64,000 nt of DNA from Nodosilinea sp. PGN35. Lineage in GTDB: Bacteria; Cyanobacteriota; Cyanobacteriia; Phormidesmidales; Phormidesmidaceae. The stretch lies in NCBI RefSeq assembly GCF_029109325.1, contig NZ_JAQKQJ010000021.1, positions 1 through 64,000 of the forward strand. The letters run 5' to 3'. Position 1 is the stretch's first letter, and the number at the start of each line of letters is the position of its first letter. The position numbers and the translations under genes were made by a program. Below, in pieces: positions 49,240-59,000 of this stretch. The notes beneath the pieces were generated by a model, which saw nothing but the letters and a program-made list of their open reading frames with translations, was not told the origin of the DNA and made no database searches.

Positions 49240-49626
49240 CTACTCATCCAGCACGTCGCGCACTTTTTGGGCTAATTTAGCCCGGCTGAAGGGCTTGCTC
49301 AACAGTTTAACGCCGGGGTCGAGCCGCCCGGGATGAACGATCGCCTGCTCTGAGTAGCCTGAGGTATACAGTATTTTGAGGTCGGGCCGCAGTCGCCGGG
49401 CGGCGTCGCCCAGCTCTCGACCGCTCATGCCGCCAGGCATCACCACATCGGTAAACAGCAGGTCGATGGTGGGCTGCTGCCGAACAATTTCCAGCGCTGT
49501 CGGGCCGCTGCTGGCCACCGTCACCCGGTACCCCATCTGCTCCAGCTGATTTTGCACGTAGCGGCGCACCAGATCGTCATCTTCAACCAAAAGAATCTGC
49601 TCGTTACCACCCGCCGTTGCCGTCAT
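49240..49626 (-). CDS. Single-domain response regulator, probably a leftover hybrid-kinase receiver
   Basis: 128-aa receiver only: QILLVEDDDLVRRYVQNQLE, phospho-Asp in LLFTDVVMPGGMSGRELGDA, switch Thr in ILYTSGYSEQAIV, Lys in LLSKPFSRAKL. It is closer to the C-terminal receivers of the two hybrid kinases just upstream (49956 and 52618 genes) than to CheY: shared DLLFTDVVMPGGMSGR, LYTSGY(S/T)E and RLDPGV(K/Q)LLSKP. The 38 bp before its ATG adjoin a decayed kinase ATPase tail, so it probably is the surviving receiver of a former hybrid kinase. It may still accept phosphate from the neighbours. Confidence 0.88.
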   Translation of the reverse strand: MTATAGGNEQILLVEDDDLVRRYVQNQLEQMGYRVTVASSGPTALEIVRQQPTIDLLFTDVVMPGGMSGRELGDAARRLRPDLKILYTSGYSEQAIVHPGRLDPGVKLLSKPFSRAKLAQKVRDVLDE

Positions 49627-49663
49627 TGCTGTCTGCTCAAAAATGTTTTTATCAGGATCCTAT

Positions 49664-49781
49664 CTATAGAGGTAGACACAGTCCGATGGTCGCGCCCTGG
49701 CCTTCCACAGGTTGACCTGGGTCGGTTGGGCTACCTGGCAGAACCTTACACCATGCTCAGCCCCAGGCCCAGGCCTTTTGG
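49664..49781 (-). pseudogene. Decayed C-terminal end of a histidine kinase ATPase domain
   Basis: On the minus strand, 49778-49749 reads KGLGLGLSMV followed by a stop (TAA, 49746-49748), matching the G-box of the neighbouring hybrid kinases (KGTGLGLSMVYGF). After a shift of one frame, 49705-49664 reads EGQGATIGLCLPL and a TAG, matching their SE(P/L)G(V/Q)GTT(V/I)xxYLPR end. The distance between the two motifs (about 27 codons) is nearly that in the intact kinases (29). The rest of the kinase is absent; element D lies just beyond. Confidence 0.72.
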
Positions 49782-49811
49782 GAGGAGATAGCCGTCGCCA
49801 GAACCGCCAGG

Positions 49812-49918
49812 ATAGGCAGCCATGGTCATCTGGGTTAAGACCCTCAAATTCCTTAGGAATGTTTGAACGTTCGAACGTTTTTAGGCAAACTGTCCTGACC
49901 AGACTGGCTACAGCGCTA
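49812..49918 (-). repeat. Fold-back (MITE-like) element, family 1, copy D
   Basis: About 107 bp: ATAGGCAGCCATGGTCATC, GGTTAAGACC, central GTTTGAACGTTCGAACGTTT, then CTGTCCTGACCAGACTGGCT and ACAGCGCTA. It ends 37 bp past the stop codon of the hybrid kinase at 49956 (minus strand), next to the kinase remnant. Confidence 0.82.
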
Positions 49919-49955
49919 ACCGATCCTCCCTCTCCTGGGCAGAGGCAGGGCGGGG

Positions 49956-52589
49956 TTAGGGGGGGGCCGCCAGCACGTCGCGAATTTTTTGCGAGAGTTC
50001 GGCGCGGCCATAGGGCTTGCTGAGCAGCTGTACCCCTGGGTCTAGCCGACCCTGGTGGACGATGGCATTCTCAGTGTAGCCCGAGGTGTAGAGCACCCGC
50101 AGCCGGGGCCTGAGCTGTCGGGCCAGGTCGGCCAGGTCGCGCCCGCTCATGCCGCCGGGCATCACCACGTCGGTAAACAGCAGGTCGATGTCGTCTCGCT
50201 GGCGCAGCAGGGCCAGGGCAGTGGGGCCGTCGGTGGCCTCCAGTACCCGGTAGCCCAGGTCGCTCAGCTGGCCGTAGGCGTAGCGACGCACCAGCTCGTC
50301 GTCTTCGACCAGCAAAATCAGCTCCGAGCCACCGACTACCGTACTGCCACCCTGGCGAAACTGAGGCTCGGTGCTGCCCCAAAACCGGGGCAGGTACATT
50401 TTGATGGTGGTGCCCTGCCCCAGTTCAGAGTAGATCTTGATGTGGCCCCCCGACTGCTTGACAAAGCCGTAGACCATACTCAGCCCCAGGCCGGTGCCTT
50501 TGCCCTTTTCTTTGGTGGTAAAGAAAGGTTCAAACACCCGCTCTAGATTCTCCTGGGCAATGCCCAGGCCGGTGTCGGATACCGCCACCAAAACGTACTG
50601 CCCCGGCACCACCTCCACATGCTGGTTGGCGTAGTCTTGATTGAGGTAGGTGTTGGCGGTTTCGAGGGTGAGCTGCCCCCCCTGCACCATGGCATCGCGG
50701 GCGTTGAGGCAGAGGTTGAGCAGAGAACTCTCCAGCTGCGATGGATCGACTAGGGCGGGCCAGAGCCCGGCCCCCCGCACCAGTTCGATGTCAATGTGCT
50801 CGCCCAGGGTGCGCCGCAGCAGCCCGTCCATGGCGGCAATCAGCTGATTGACATCCACAGCTTCGGGCTCTAGGGCCTGGCGACGGGCAAAGGCCAGCAG
50901 CCGCTGGGTGAGCTCGGCCCCCCGCTGGGCGGCACTGCCAATCATCTCCGCCAGGGGCCTGAGGCGGGGGTTGACGTCGAGCAGCTCGACCAGCAGTTCG
51001 GCATTGCCCAAAATGACCGTCAGCAGGTTGTTGAAGTCGTGGGCAATGCCGCCCGTGAGCTGCCCCACCGACTCCAGCCGCTGGGACTGTTGCAGCTGCT
51101 CTTCGAGGACAATGCGATCGCTCACGTCTTGAAAATACACCGCCAGGCCCTCGCTGGAGGGGTAGGCTCGCACGTCGAGCCAGGCGTTTAGAGGCGAGTA
51201 AAATTCTCGAAATTCAACCGATTGCCCCGCCCGAATGGCCTGTTTGTACTGCCGCTCAAAAACGGTGCCCACCGTCTCGGGAAACGCGTCCCACAGAGTG
51301 GTACCCAGCAGCTCGGCCCGCTGGCGGTGCAAAATTTGCTCGGCCTTGCGGTTTAGAAAGGTCAAGCGCCACTGGCGATCGACGGTGAAAAAGGCGTCGG
51401 TAATGCTCTCCAGGGTGGTGTTGAGGCGATCGGCGATCTGGCGCGCCTCCTGTTCGAGGTGCTTTTGCTCGTGAATTTCGATGGCGGTGCCGTACCACTT
51501 GACCAGGGTGCCCGCGTCGTCGCGAATGGGGACGGCCTGTACCAGGTGCCAGCGGTACTGGCCGTCGTAGCGCCGCAGACGAAACTCAAAGTGGTAGGGG
51601 CGGTTGGTTTGTACCGCCGTAGTCCACACCGCCAGGCAGGGGGCGCGATCGTCGGGATGCAGCAGGGTCACCCAGGTTTGACTGGGGTGGGGCTGGGGTT
51701 CATAGATGCCGGTGTAGACCCGCAGGGCGTGGCTGGCGTAGTCTACGGTGCCGTCGGGTTCGGCAGTCCACACGATCAGGGGCATGGCGTCGGCCAGCTG
51801 ACGAAACCGCTGCTTGCTGTGCTCTAGGGAAGCCTCGGCCTGCTTCTGGGCGGTGATGTCTTGGAAGGCCCCCTGAATGGCCACAATGGTGCCCTCGTCA
51901 TTGCGCACCGGCTGCCCAATGGAGCGCACCCACACCCGGCGCTGGCGGGCGGTGACAATTTGCAGCTCTTCGTCGAAGGGCTGGCCGGTTTCGACGCAGG
52001 CCCTGTAGACTGCGGTGATGCGATCGCGGTACTCGGGCGCGTAAAACCCAATGCCTTCGGTCACCGTAGGAGAAAACCCCGGCTCGACCTCGTGGATGCG
52101 GCACACCTCCTCCGACCAGATCACCCTGGCGGTGTTGAGAAACACCAGCCAGCCCCCCAGATGGCCGATCTCACTGGCAATTTCCAGCAGGGTCTGCTGC
52201 GACCTGAGGGTCTCGTAGGTGTCGCTCAGCAACCGCTGGGAGGCCTGAACCTGCTCGACGTACCGCAAAACCGCCAGGGTGAGGCCACCGGTCGTGGCGA
52301 TCGCCAGGGCCGACAACAGCCGGTTGGCAATGCCGTAGGCAAGAGCGCCCTCGGCGGCCGGGGGCGACAGCCAAAAGCCCAGGGCCGTCAGCCCCAGCAC
52401 CGCTACGGTCGTGCCCACGACCCACCGGCTGCTGCGAGTCAGCGCCGCCGCCCCTATCACCAGCAGATATAGGGTGGCGTGGGCAAACCCCAGGGGCGTC
52501 GCCGTATCGGCGACAAACACACCGACTAGACCGGCGAGGGTCAATCCCTTGGCGAGGCGAGGCGAGGGCAGAGTCATGGGAAAGACCAT
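49956..52589 (-). CDS. Membrane-bound hybrid sensor histidine kinase (PAS x3, HisKA, HATPase, receiver)
   Basis: 877-aa protein. Four N-terminal TMs (KGLTLAGLVGVFVADTATPL, FAHATLYLLVIGAAALTRSS, WVVGTTVAVLGLTALGFWLS, NRLLSALAIATTGGLTLAVL), three PAS domains, a kinase core with phospho-His in LTGGIAHDFNNLLTVILGNA, N-box LNLCLNARDAMVQGG, DTGLGIAQ, FEPFFTTKEKGKGTGLGLSM, and a C-terminal receiver with Asp in FTDVVMPGGMSGRD. The first ATG of the frame is at 52589 (an upstream TTG at 52631 overlaps the next gene). It lies 28 bp after that gene's stop, so the two tandem kinases form an operon. The receiver has no output domain; phosphotransfer partners are unknown. Confidence 0.92.
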   Translation of the reverse strand: MVFPMTLPSPRLAKGLTLAGLVGVFVADTATPLGFAHATLYLLVIGAAALTRSSRWVVGTTVAVLGLTALGFWLSPPAAEGALAYGIANRLLSALAIATTGGLTLAVLRYVEQVQASQRLLSDTYETLRSQQTLLEIASEIGHLGGWLVFLNTARVIWSEEVCRIHEVEPGFSPTVTEGIGFYAPEYRDRITAVYRACVETGQPFDEELQIVTARQRRVWVRSIGQPVRNDEGTIVAIQGAFQDITAQKQAEASLEHSKQRFRQLADAMPLIVWTAEPDGTVDYASHALRVYTGIYEPQPHPSQTWVTLLHPDDRAPCLAVWTTAVQTNRPYHFEFRLRRYDGQYRWHLVQAVPIRDDAGTLVKWYGTAIEIHEQKHLEQEARQIADRLNTTLESITDAFFTVDRQWRLTFLNRKAEQILHRQRAELLGTTLWDAFPETVGTVFERQYKQAIRAGQSVEFREFYSPLNAWLDVRAYPSSEGLAVYFQDVSDRIVLEEQLQQSQRLESVGQLTGGIAHDFNNLLTVILGNAELLVELLDVNPRLRPLAEMIGSAAQRGAELTQRLLAFARRQALEPEAVDVNQLIAAMDGLLRRTLGEHIDIELVRGAGLWPALVDPSQLESSLLNLCLNARDAMVQGGQLTLETANTYLNQDYANQHVEVVPGQYVLVAVSDTGLGIAQENLERVFEPFFTTKEKGKGTGLGLSMVYGFVKQSGGHIKIYSELGQGTTIKMYLPRFWGSTEPQFRQGGSTVVGGSELILLVEDDELVRRYAYGQLSDLGYRVLEATDGPTALALLRQRDDIDLLFTDVVMPGGMSGRDLADLARQLRPRLRVLYTSGYTENAIVHQGRLDPGVQLLSKPYGRAELSQKIRDVLAAPP

Positions 52590-52617
52590 AGCGGCACAGC
52601 GAAAAACATCCCGAGGA

Positions 52618-55600
52618 TTAGCCTCTAGCAAAAGCCTGACGAATTTTACAGGCCAGCTCGACCCGCTGGTAGGGTTTGTGCAGCAGTTGTAGCTCGGCCT
52701 CCGGCCCCGCCTGATGGCTCAAGACATTCTCGGCATAGCCAGAGGTGTACAGCACCCGCAGCCCGGGCCGCAGCCGTCGGGCGGCGTCGGCCAGCTCTCG
52801 GCCATTGAGGCCGCCGGGCATAATCACATCGGTAAACAGCAGATCGATCTCGGGCTGCTGCTGAAGCATCGCCAGGGCCGTGGGGCCGTTTTCGGCGGCT
52901 AACACCCGATAGCCCAGGCTTTCGAGCTGCTGCTGGGCGTAGTCGCGCACCAGGGCATTGTCTTCGACCAGCAAGATCAGCTCTGAACCGCCAGAACAGA
53001 CATTTTCTGTCGAGAGAGGGGCGGGTTCGCCGGAGCGCTGACCCGCCCCACAGCGGGGCAGGTAGAGCCGCACCGTGGTTCCCACCCCCGGCTCGGAGTC
53101 AATTTTGACACAGCCGTTGGACTGGCGCACAAACCCGTACACCATACTCAGCCCCAGCCCAGTGCCCTTGCCCTTGGCCTTGGTCGTAAAAAATGGCTCA
53201 AACACCTGGCTCAGCAGGTCGGCGGCCATGCCCACCCCGGTGTCTGCCACCGTGACCACAACGTACTCGCCCGGCGGGATCTCCCTCGGGCTAACCTGGC
53301 TGAGATGACTCTCACCCGAAGAGGTGTGGGCCCCCAATGGGATGTGCACCGGAGCGGTGGAGAGGGTCAGGCAGCCCTTTTCCCCCATGGCGTCGCGGGC
53401 GTTAATGCAGAGGTTGAGCAGGGCGTTCTCCAGCTGGCTGGCGTCCACCAGGGCAGGCCAGAGGGGGGCTCCGTAGCTACAGCGCACCTCAATTTGCTCC
53501 CCCAGGGTGCGGCGCAGCAGCCCGTCCATGCGGGCGATCAGCCGGTTGACATCGACGGGTTTGGGATCGAGGGTTTGGCGGCGGGCAAAGACCAGCAGCC
53601 GCTGGGTAAGGTTTGCCCCCCGCTGGGCAGCGTCGCTGATCATAGTGGCGAGCGATCGCATCTGGGGCTGGCGATCGAGCTGCTCAACCAGCAGCTCAGC
53701 GTTGCCCAAAATCACCGTCAGCAGGTTGTTAAAATCGTGGGCAACGCCGCCGGTCAGCTGGCCAATCGCCTCCATTTTTTGGCTTTGCAGCAGCCGGGCC
53801 TCCAGGTCTTTTTTCTCGGTTAAATCAAGCATGCCGCCGATCATGCGAACGGCCTGCCCCTGGGCATCGCGAATGATGTAGCCGCGATCCATGACGTAGG
53901 CATAGCGTTCGTCTCGGCGGCAAAAGCGGTACTCATCAGTCCAGCTGGTGGCCTCTCCCGCCAAAGCCACCTGGATGGAGCTGAACAGACGCGGGCGATC
54001 GTCTGGATGCACCCGGCTGCGCCACCAGTCGTTGGCGATTTGCATGTCGGCGTCGCTGTAGCCAAACAGAGTTTTGTACCCCTCGCCGCGCCAGGTCGTG
54101 TCGTTGAGAATATCCCAGTCCCAAATGGCGTCGTTGGTGGCCCTAGACACCAGGCGAAAGCGCTCCTCGCTGGCCCGCAGATTGGCCTCGGCCTGGGCCT
54201 GGGCGGTAACGTTTTGCAGGGTACCAACCATCCGCACGGGGGTACCACTGGGGTCGTAGGCAATTTCACCCCGCTGGTGCAGATAGCGCACCTGGCCGTC
54301 AGGGCCGAGCCAGCGGTGCTCGTAGTCAAGGCAGGTGCGCTGCTCAATGGCCTGCTCAAACTGCTGCACGACCAGGGCCAGGTCATCGGGATGCACGTAC
54401 TGCAAAAAGTCGGCGCAGGTGAGCATGACCCGATCGCAGGGAATTTCTGCGGCCCGGTAGCAGGCCTCTGACCAGTGCAGGCGATCGTTGACAATGTCGT
54501 ACTCCCAGCTGCCCAGGGCCGCAATGCGCTGGGCCGTTTGCATTTGGTGGTGGCTTTTTTCCAGCGCCGCCTGGGTGGCGACCCGCTCAATTGCCAGGGC
54601 CAGCAGGGCCGCCACCGACTGCACAAAGTGGGTGTCGTCTGGGGAAAACCGCCGGGGATGACGAGAATGGGCCCCCAGCACCCCCCAGGGCTTACCCTGC
54701 ACGCGAATCGCCATGCTCATGCTGCTGGCAATCTGGTAGTCGATGAGCAGCGGCGTCGGGCTAAAGCGGGTTTCCTGACGCAGGTCGTCGACGTAGATGG
54801 GGTGCTGCGAGTCCAGGGTGACCTGCGATTGAAAGGCCTGGTCGAGTCGTATGGTGATCGTCTCCAGGCGATCGGGATGCCAGCCCACCCCGGCCACCAG
54901 CTGGAGGTCGCTGCCCCCCTGCGTCAGCTTTAAAACCGTGCAAAACTCCATGCCCAGTACCGCCGCCACCTGCTCTGTGGCTTCCTGCAAAAGCGGCTCC
55001 AGCCGATCGGCCCCCGTGGCCGCCAACCCCAGCCGGGCCACCGCCTCCTGCTGACGAATGCGGGTGGCCAGCAGCGCCTCGGCCTGCTGGCGTTGAGCCT
55101 CTAGCTGTACCCGTTCCGTAATGTCGATCAGGCTGACCAGCACCCGAGCCGACCCGCTTTGAGCATCGGGGAACGTGATCTTGACCCAGGCATGAATCAG
55201 ATCACCGGTCAGGGTGCGCAGGGCCATTTCGGTCTCAAAGACGGGTTTGCCGAGGCAGAAGGCCATCAGCTCGGCCCTGAACCCCGGCAGGGTGTCGGGG
55301 GTCGAAAACACCGCCTCCAGGGAGCTGACAATGTCCGCCTTGGTCTGGGCTTTGAAAATGTCGAGGGTGGCCTGATTCACGTCTAGAATGTGCACCCGCT
55401 GCATCGCCTGGGTAACAAACTCGGGGTGCTGCTCAATGTAGGTGGCAAAGTCGGTGACGCCCTGCCGCCGCAGGGCACTCACTAACGCGATTACCGCCGA
55501 CCAGTCTTCTTCCCACAGCGAAACCGGCACCCCCTGAAAAATCGTCAAATAGCGCTGGTCTTGGCTGTCTGGCCCGGTATTGCCGCCCCTGGGGTGAGTG

Positions 55601-55992
55601 GGAAAGTTGAGCTGACGCCGACGATGGCGCGCCAGGGCACTGCCCACCACTCGCTCAATTTCGGCGGCGGTCTGCCCTGTGACGAGGTAGTCTTCAGCCC
55701 CGGCCTCAACGGCCTCTAGCCCCAGGGCGGTCTGGGTCGGCCCAACCAGCACAATCACTGGCACCGTCACCAGGGTCGCCAGGGCCGCCAGGGTCGCCAG
55801 GGCCGGCGGCTCTGGGGCGACTAAATCGAGCAAAATACCGTCTACGCGATGGCCAGCGGCAAGGTAGGCCAGGGCGGTTCCCAGGCAATCTTGAACCGCG
55901 ATCGTCAGCTCGGGCGCAGCAAACTGGGAGAACGATGCGGCATCGGTGGTCTCTCCAATCCAGAGAATCTGACTTGCCCGTAGCCCAGCCAT
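52618..55992 (-). CDS. Soluble hybrid sensor histidine kinase (REC-like, PAS, GAF, PAS x2, HisKA, HATPase, receiver)
   Basis: 1124-aa protein. Residues about 5-125 are receiver-like (DGILLDLVAPEPPAL keeps an Asp, but the first acidic pair is replaced by GETTD). Then a PAS with unusual LWEEDWSAVIALVSALRRQG and LDIFKAQTKADIVSSL, a GAF (LEPLLQEATEQVAAVLGMEF), two more PAS domains, the kinase core (LTGGVAHDFNNLLTVILGNA, LNLCINARDAMGEKG, FEPFFTTKAKGKGTGLGLSM) and a C-terminal receiver (FTDVIMPGGLNGRE). The kinase core and receiver are close paralogues of the 49956 gene, 28 bp downstream, showing a tandem duplication with different sensory fronts. Confidence 0.92.
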   Translation of the reverse strand: MAGLRASQILWIGETTDAASFSQFAAPELTIAVQDCLGTALAYLAAGHRVDGILLDLVAPEPPALATLAALATLVTVPVIVLVGPTQTALGLEAVEAGAEDYLVTGQTAAEIERVVGSALARHRRRQLNFPTHPRGGNTGPDSQDQRYLTIFQGVPVSLWEEDWSAVIALVSALRRQGVTDFATYIEQHPEFVTQAMQRVHILDVNQATLDIFKAQTKADIVSSLEAVFSTPDTLPGFRAELMAFCLGKPVFETEMALRTLTGDLIHAWVKITFPDAQSGSARVLVSLIDITERVQLEAQRQQAEALLATRIRQQEAVARLGLAATGADRLEPLLQEATEQVAAVLGMEFCTVLKLTQGGSDLQLVAGVGWHPDRLETITIRLDQAFQSQVTLDSQHPIYVDDLRQETRFSPTPLLIDYQIASSMSMAIRVQGKPWGVLGAHSRHPRRFSPDDTHFVQSVAALLALAIERVATQAALEKSHHQMQTAQRIAALGSWEYDIVNDRLHWSEACYRAAEIPCDRVMLTCADFLQYVHPDDLALVVQQFEQAIEQRTCLDYEHRWLGPDGQVRYLHQRGEIAYDPSGTPVRMVGTLQNVTAQAQAEANLRASEERFRLVSRATNDAIWDWDILNDTTWRGEGYKTLFGYSDADMQIANDWWRSRVHPDDRPRLFSSIQVALAGEATSWTDEYRFCRRDERYAYVMDRGYIIRDAQGQAVRMIGGMLDLTEKKDLEARLLQSQKMEAIGQLTGGVAHDFNNLLTVILGNAELLVEQLDRQPQMRSLATMISDAAQRGANLTQRLLVFARRQTLDPKPVDVNRLIARMDGLLRRTLGEQIEVRCSYGAPLWPALVDASQLENALLNLCINARDAMGEKGCLTLSTAPVHIPLGAHTSSGESHLSQVSPREIPPGEYVVVTVADTGVGMAADLLSQVFEPFFTTKAKGKGTGLGLSMVYGFVRQSNGCVKIDSEPGVGTTVRLYLPRCGAGQRSGEPAPLSTENVCSGGSELILLVEDNALVRDYAQQQLESLGYRVLAAENGPTALAMLQQQPEIDLLFTDVIMPGGLNGRELADAARRLRPGLRVLYTSGYAENVLSHQAGPEAELQLLHKPYQRVELACKIRQAFARG

Positions 55993-56074
55993 GTGGTGCC
56001 TCCCGCAACCCTCCGCTGATGTGAGCCCCCTAGCTCAGCATGCCCCTAAAGGAAGCCGTAACTAACCCCTGCCA

Positions 56075-59000
56075 TTAGTCATGGCGAGCCCTGGGTGCTG
56101 CTGTCGAACTGTCGTTGTACTGCTGATTTTCGAGTACCCCTTCGGCCTGGTGGGCGGCCTGGCGCAGAGCATCTAGCATGGGCGCAGGGGCGGTGGCCCA
56201 CAGCCCCCGCTGGTGGGCCTCGAGCAGACGCTCGGCCATATCCCGCAGCGCCCAGGGGTTGGAGGCTTGCACAAAGGCCTGCACCGCCGGGTCGAGCAGG
56301 TAGGCCTGGGCCACGCCCTCGTACATGTGGTCGGCGACGCAGCGGGCGGTGGCGTCGTAGGCGAACAGATAATCTACGGTGGCGGCCAGCTCAAAGGCCC
56401 CTTTGTAGCCGTGGCGCATGACCCCCTCAATCCACTTGGGGTTGACCACGCGGGAGCGGTAGACCTTGGCAATCTCGGCGGCGAGCGATCGCACCCTGGG
56501 CTTTTCCGTCACCGCATGATCGCCAAAGTAGGTGGCGGGCTGCTGCCCTTGGAGGGTGCGGGCCGCCACCGTCATGCCCCCCTGAAACTGGTAGTAGTCG
56601 TCAGAATCCAAGAGATCGTGCTCGCGGTTGTCCTGGTTGTGGAGCACCACCTGTAGATGCTTAAGCCGCTGCTCAAAGGCCTCGGGCACGGCGTGGCCCT
56701 GGGCACCGCGACCGTAGGCGTAGCCGCTCCAGTTGAGGTAGGCGCGGGCCAGATCTTCGTCAGTAGTCCAATTTTGTGATTCGATCAGCCCCTGCAAGCC
56801 AGCTCCGTAGGCCCCTGGCTTGGAGCCAAAGATGCGGTAGCGCGATCGCAGCTCCGCCTGCTCGGCACTCAGCCCCTGGGCCTGCCACTCGGCACTCTCC
56901 TGCCGCACTCTAGCCGCCAGGGGGTTTTGCTCCGGCGGTTCCTCCAGGGCTGCCACCGCCGCCACCGCCTGATCCACCAGGTCGATCAGGTTGGGGAAGG
57001 CGTCGCGAAAGAAGCCCGAAATTCGCAGGGTGACATCTACCCTGGGCCGTCCGATCGCCCCCAGGGGCAGCACTTCAAAATCCACCACCCGCCGCGAGGG
57101 GCCGTCCCACACCGGGCGCACCCCCATCAGGGCCAGGGCCTCGGCAATGTCGTCGCCGCCAGTGCGCATGGTAGAAGTGCCCCACACCGAGAGGCCCAGG
57201 GTTTGGGGGTAGTCGCCGTGATCCTGGGTGTACTGCTCCACCAGCACCTCGGCGGCGCGCCGCCCCACATCCCAGGCGCTCTCGGTGGGAATGGCGCGAA
57301 TATCCACCGAGAAGAAATTGCGCCCGGTGGGCAGCACGTCGGGGCGATTGCGAGTGGGGGCACCCGCCGGGCCGCTGGGCACGTAGCGCCCGTCGAGGCC
57401 CGCCAGCAGGTGGGCGATCTCGTCGGTGGTGCGATGGAGGGCGGGGATGAGGGTGTGCTGGATCCAGTGGAGTTCTGGGGCGAGGGGGGAGTGGGAGTGG
57501 GGGGGTGGGGGAGATGGGTTCAGGAGATCTTCCACCAGCCGGGACGCTGCTTCCTCCAGCATTGCGATCGCATCCCCCGCAATCCGGCAGCCCTCCAGTT
57601 CGGTAAACGCGTCCCCAGGCTCGGCGGTGAGGGGGTCAAAGTCGAGGTTCCACGAGTCTGCGATCGCCCGCGTCAATCCCTGGCGACCGGGGCCGGGGTG
57701 GCGGGCGATCGCCACGATCAAATCCCGCAGCTGTCGGCCGTCGGGGCAGCGCCCAAAGATGTGGAGGCCGTCGCGGATTTGGGCTTCTTTGAGATCGCAG
57801 AGGTAGGTGTCGAGGGTGGGCAAGAGATTGGGGAGTGGGAGGGTGGATGGGTGGATGGGTGGATGGGTGGATGCAGGGGCAGACCCACGTGTCTGACCTG
57901 GGGTTGTGGATGCAGGGGCAGACCCACGTGTCTGACCTGGGGTAGGGGAGATTTCGGCGAGAAGGCTGGTTTCGGTGAGGAGGGTGAGGATGCGATCGCC
58001 AATAAGCGCCAACCGACTCGGATCTAAACTCTGGGCTTCGTAGTATTCGTCCACCAGACCTTCGAGCTTTTCGAGGGGGCCGTAGAGTTCGGCGCGGGTC
58101 AGCGGCGGCGTCAGGTGGTCGAGAATCACCGCCTGGGCGCGGCGCTTGGCCTGGGAGCCCTCGCCGGGGTCGTTGACGATAAACGGGTAAAGGTGGGGCA
58201 TGGGGCCGAGCATGGCCTCGGGGTAGCAGTTCTGCGACAGGCCCACGCCCTTGCCGGGCAGCCACTCCAGGTTGCCGTGCTTGCCCAGGTGAACGATCGC
58301 CTGCGCCCCAAAGCTGTGCCGCAGCCAGGTGTAAAAGGCAAAGTAATCGTGGGTGGGCTCCAGATCGGGTGAATGGTAGTTGAGGGCGGGGTCGCGGTCG
58401 TAGCCCCGGCTGGGCTGAATGCCGATGAAGACGTTGCCGAGCTGGAGGCCGGGAATGGGGAAGGGGGCGGGCGGGGTGATGGAGTGATGGGGGGATGGAG
58501 TGATGGGGTGTTGAGTGCTATCTCCCCCATCTCCCCCATCTCCCTTGCTCCCCCACTCCCCTACTCCCCCACTCCCCCAGCGATTGATCATGCCAGTGCG
58601 AACGGCTTCCGGCAGCCGCTCAAAGTGCTGGTAGTAGTCGGGGTAGGACAGAAATTGGTAAACTTCCCGAAAATCAGCGCCTTCGGGGTCGTTGGTCACC
58701 CCGGCGGTGAGCTGGCGAATCAGGTCGTCACCGTCGGTAGGGATGTCGCCGACGGTGTAACCCGCCGCCTTGAGGGCGTGGAGAACTTCGATCGCACTCT
58801 GGGGCGTGTCTAAACCAACACCATTGGCCAGGCGACCGTCGCGGTTGGGGTAGTTGGCGAGAATTAGGGCGATGCGGCGATCGCCCGCGGGGGTGCGGCG
58901 CAGGTCGGCCCAATGGGCGGCTAGGTCGGCGACAAACTGGATGCGATCGCCCACCGGCTCGTAGGTGACCACATCGGTTTCTAGGGCCTCGCTGCGCTGG

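Noticed and set aside
57841..57943. CRISPR-like repeat array
   Set aside because: Two contiguous 39-bp units with no spacers, inside the cobN reading frame.
56927..58027. 366-codon open frame opposite cobN
   Set aside because: Shadow of cobN; its Gly/Trp-rich part comes from the microsatellites inserted in cobN.
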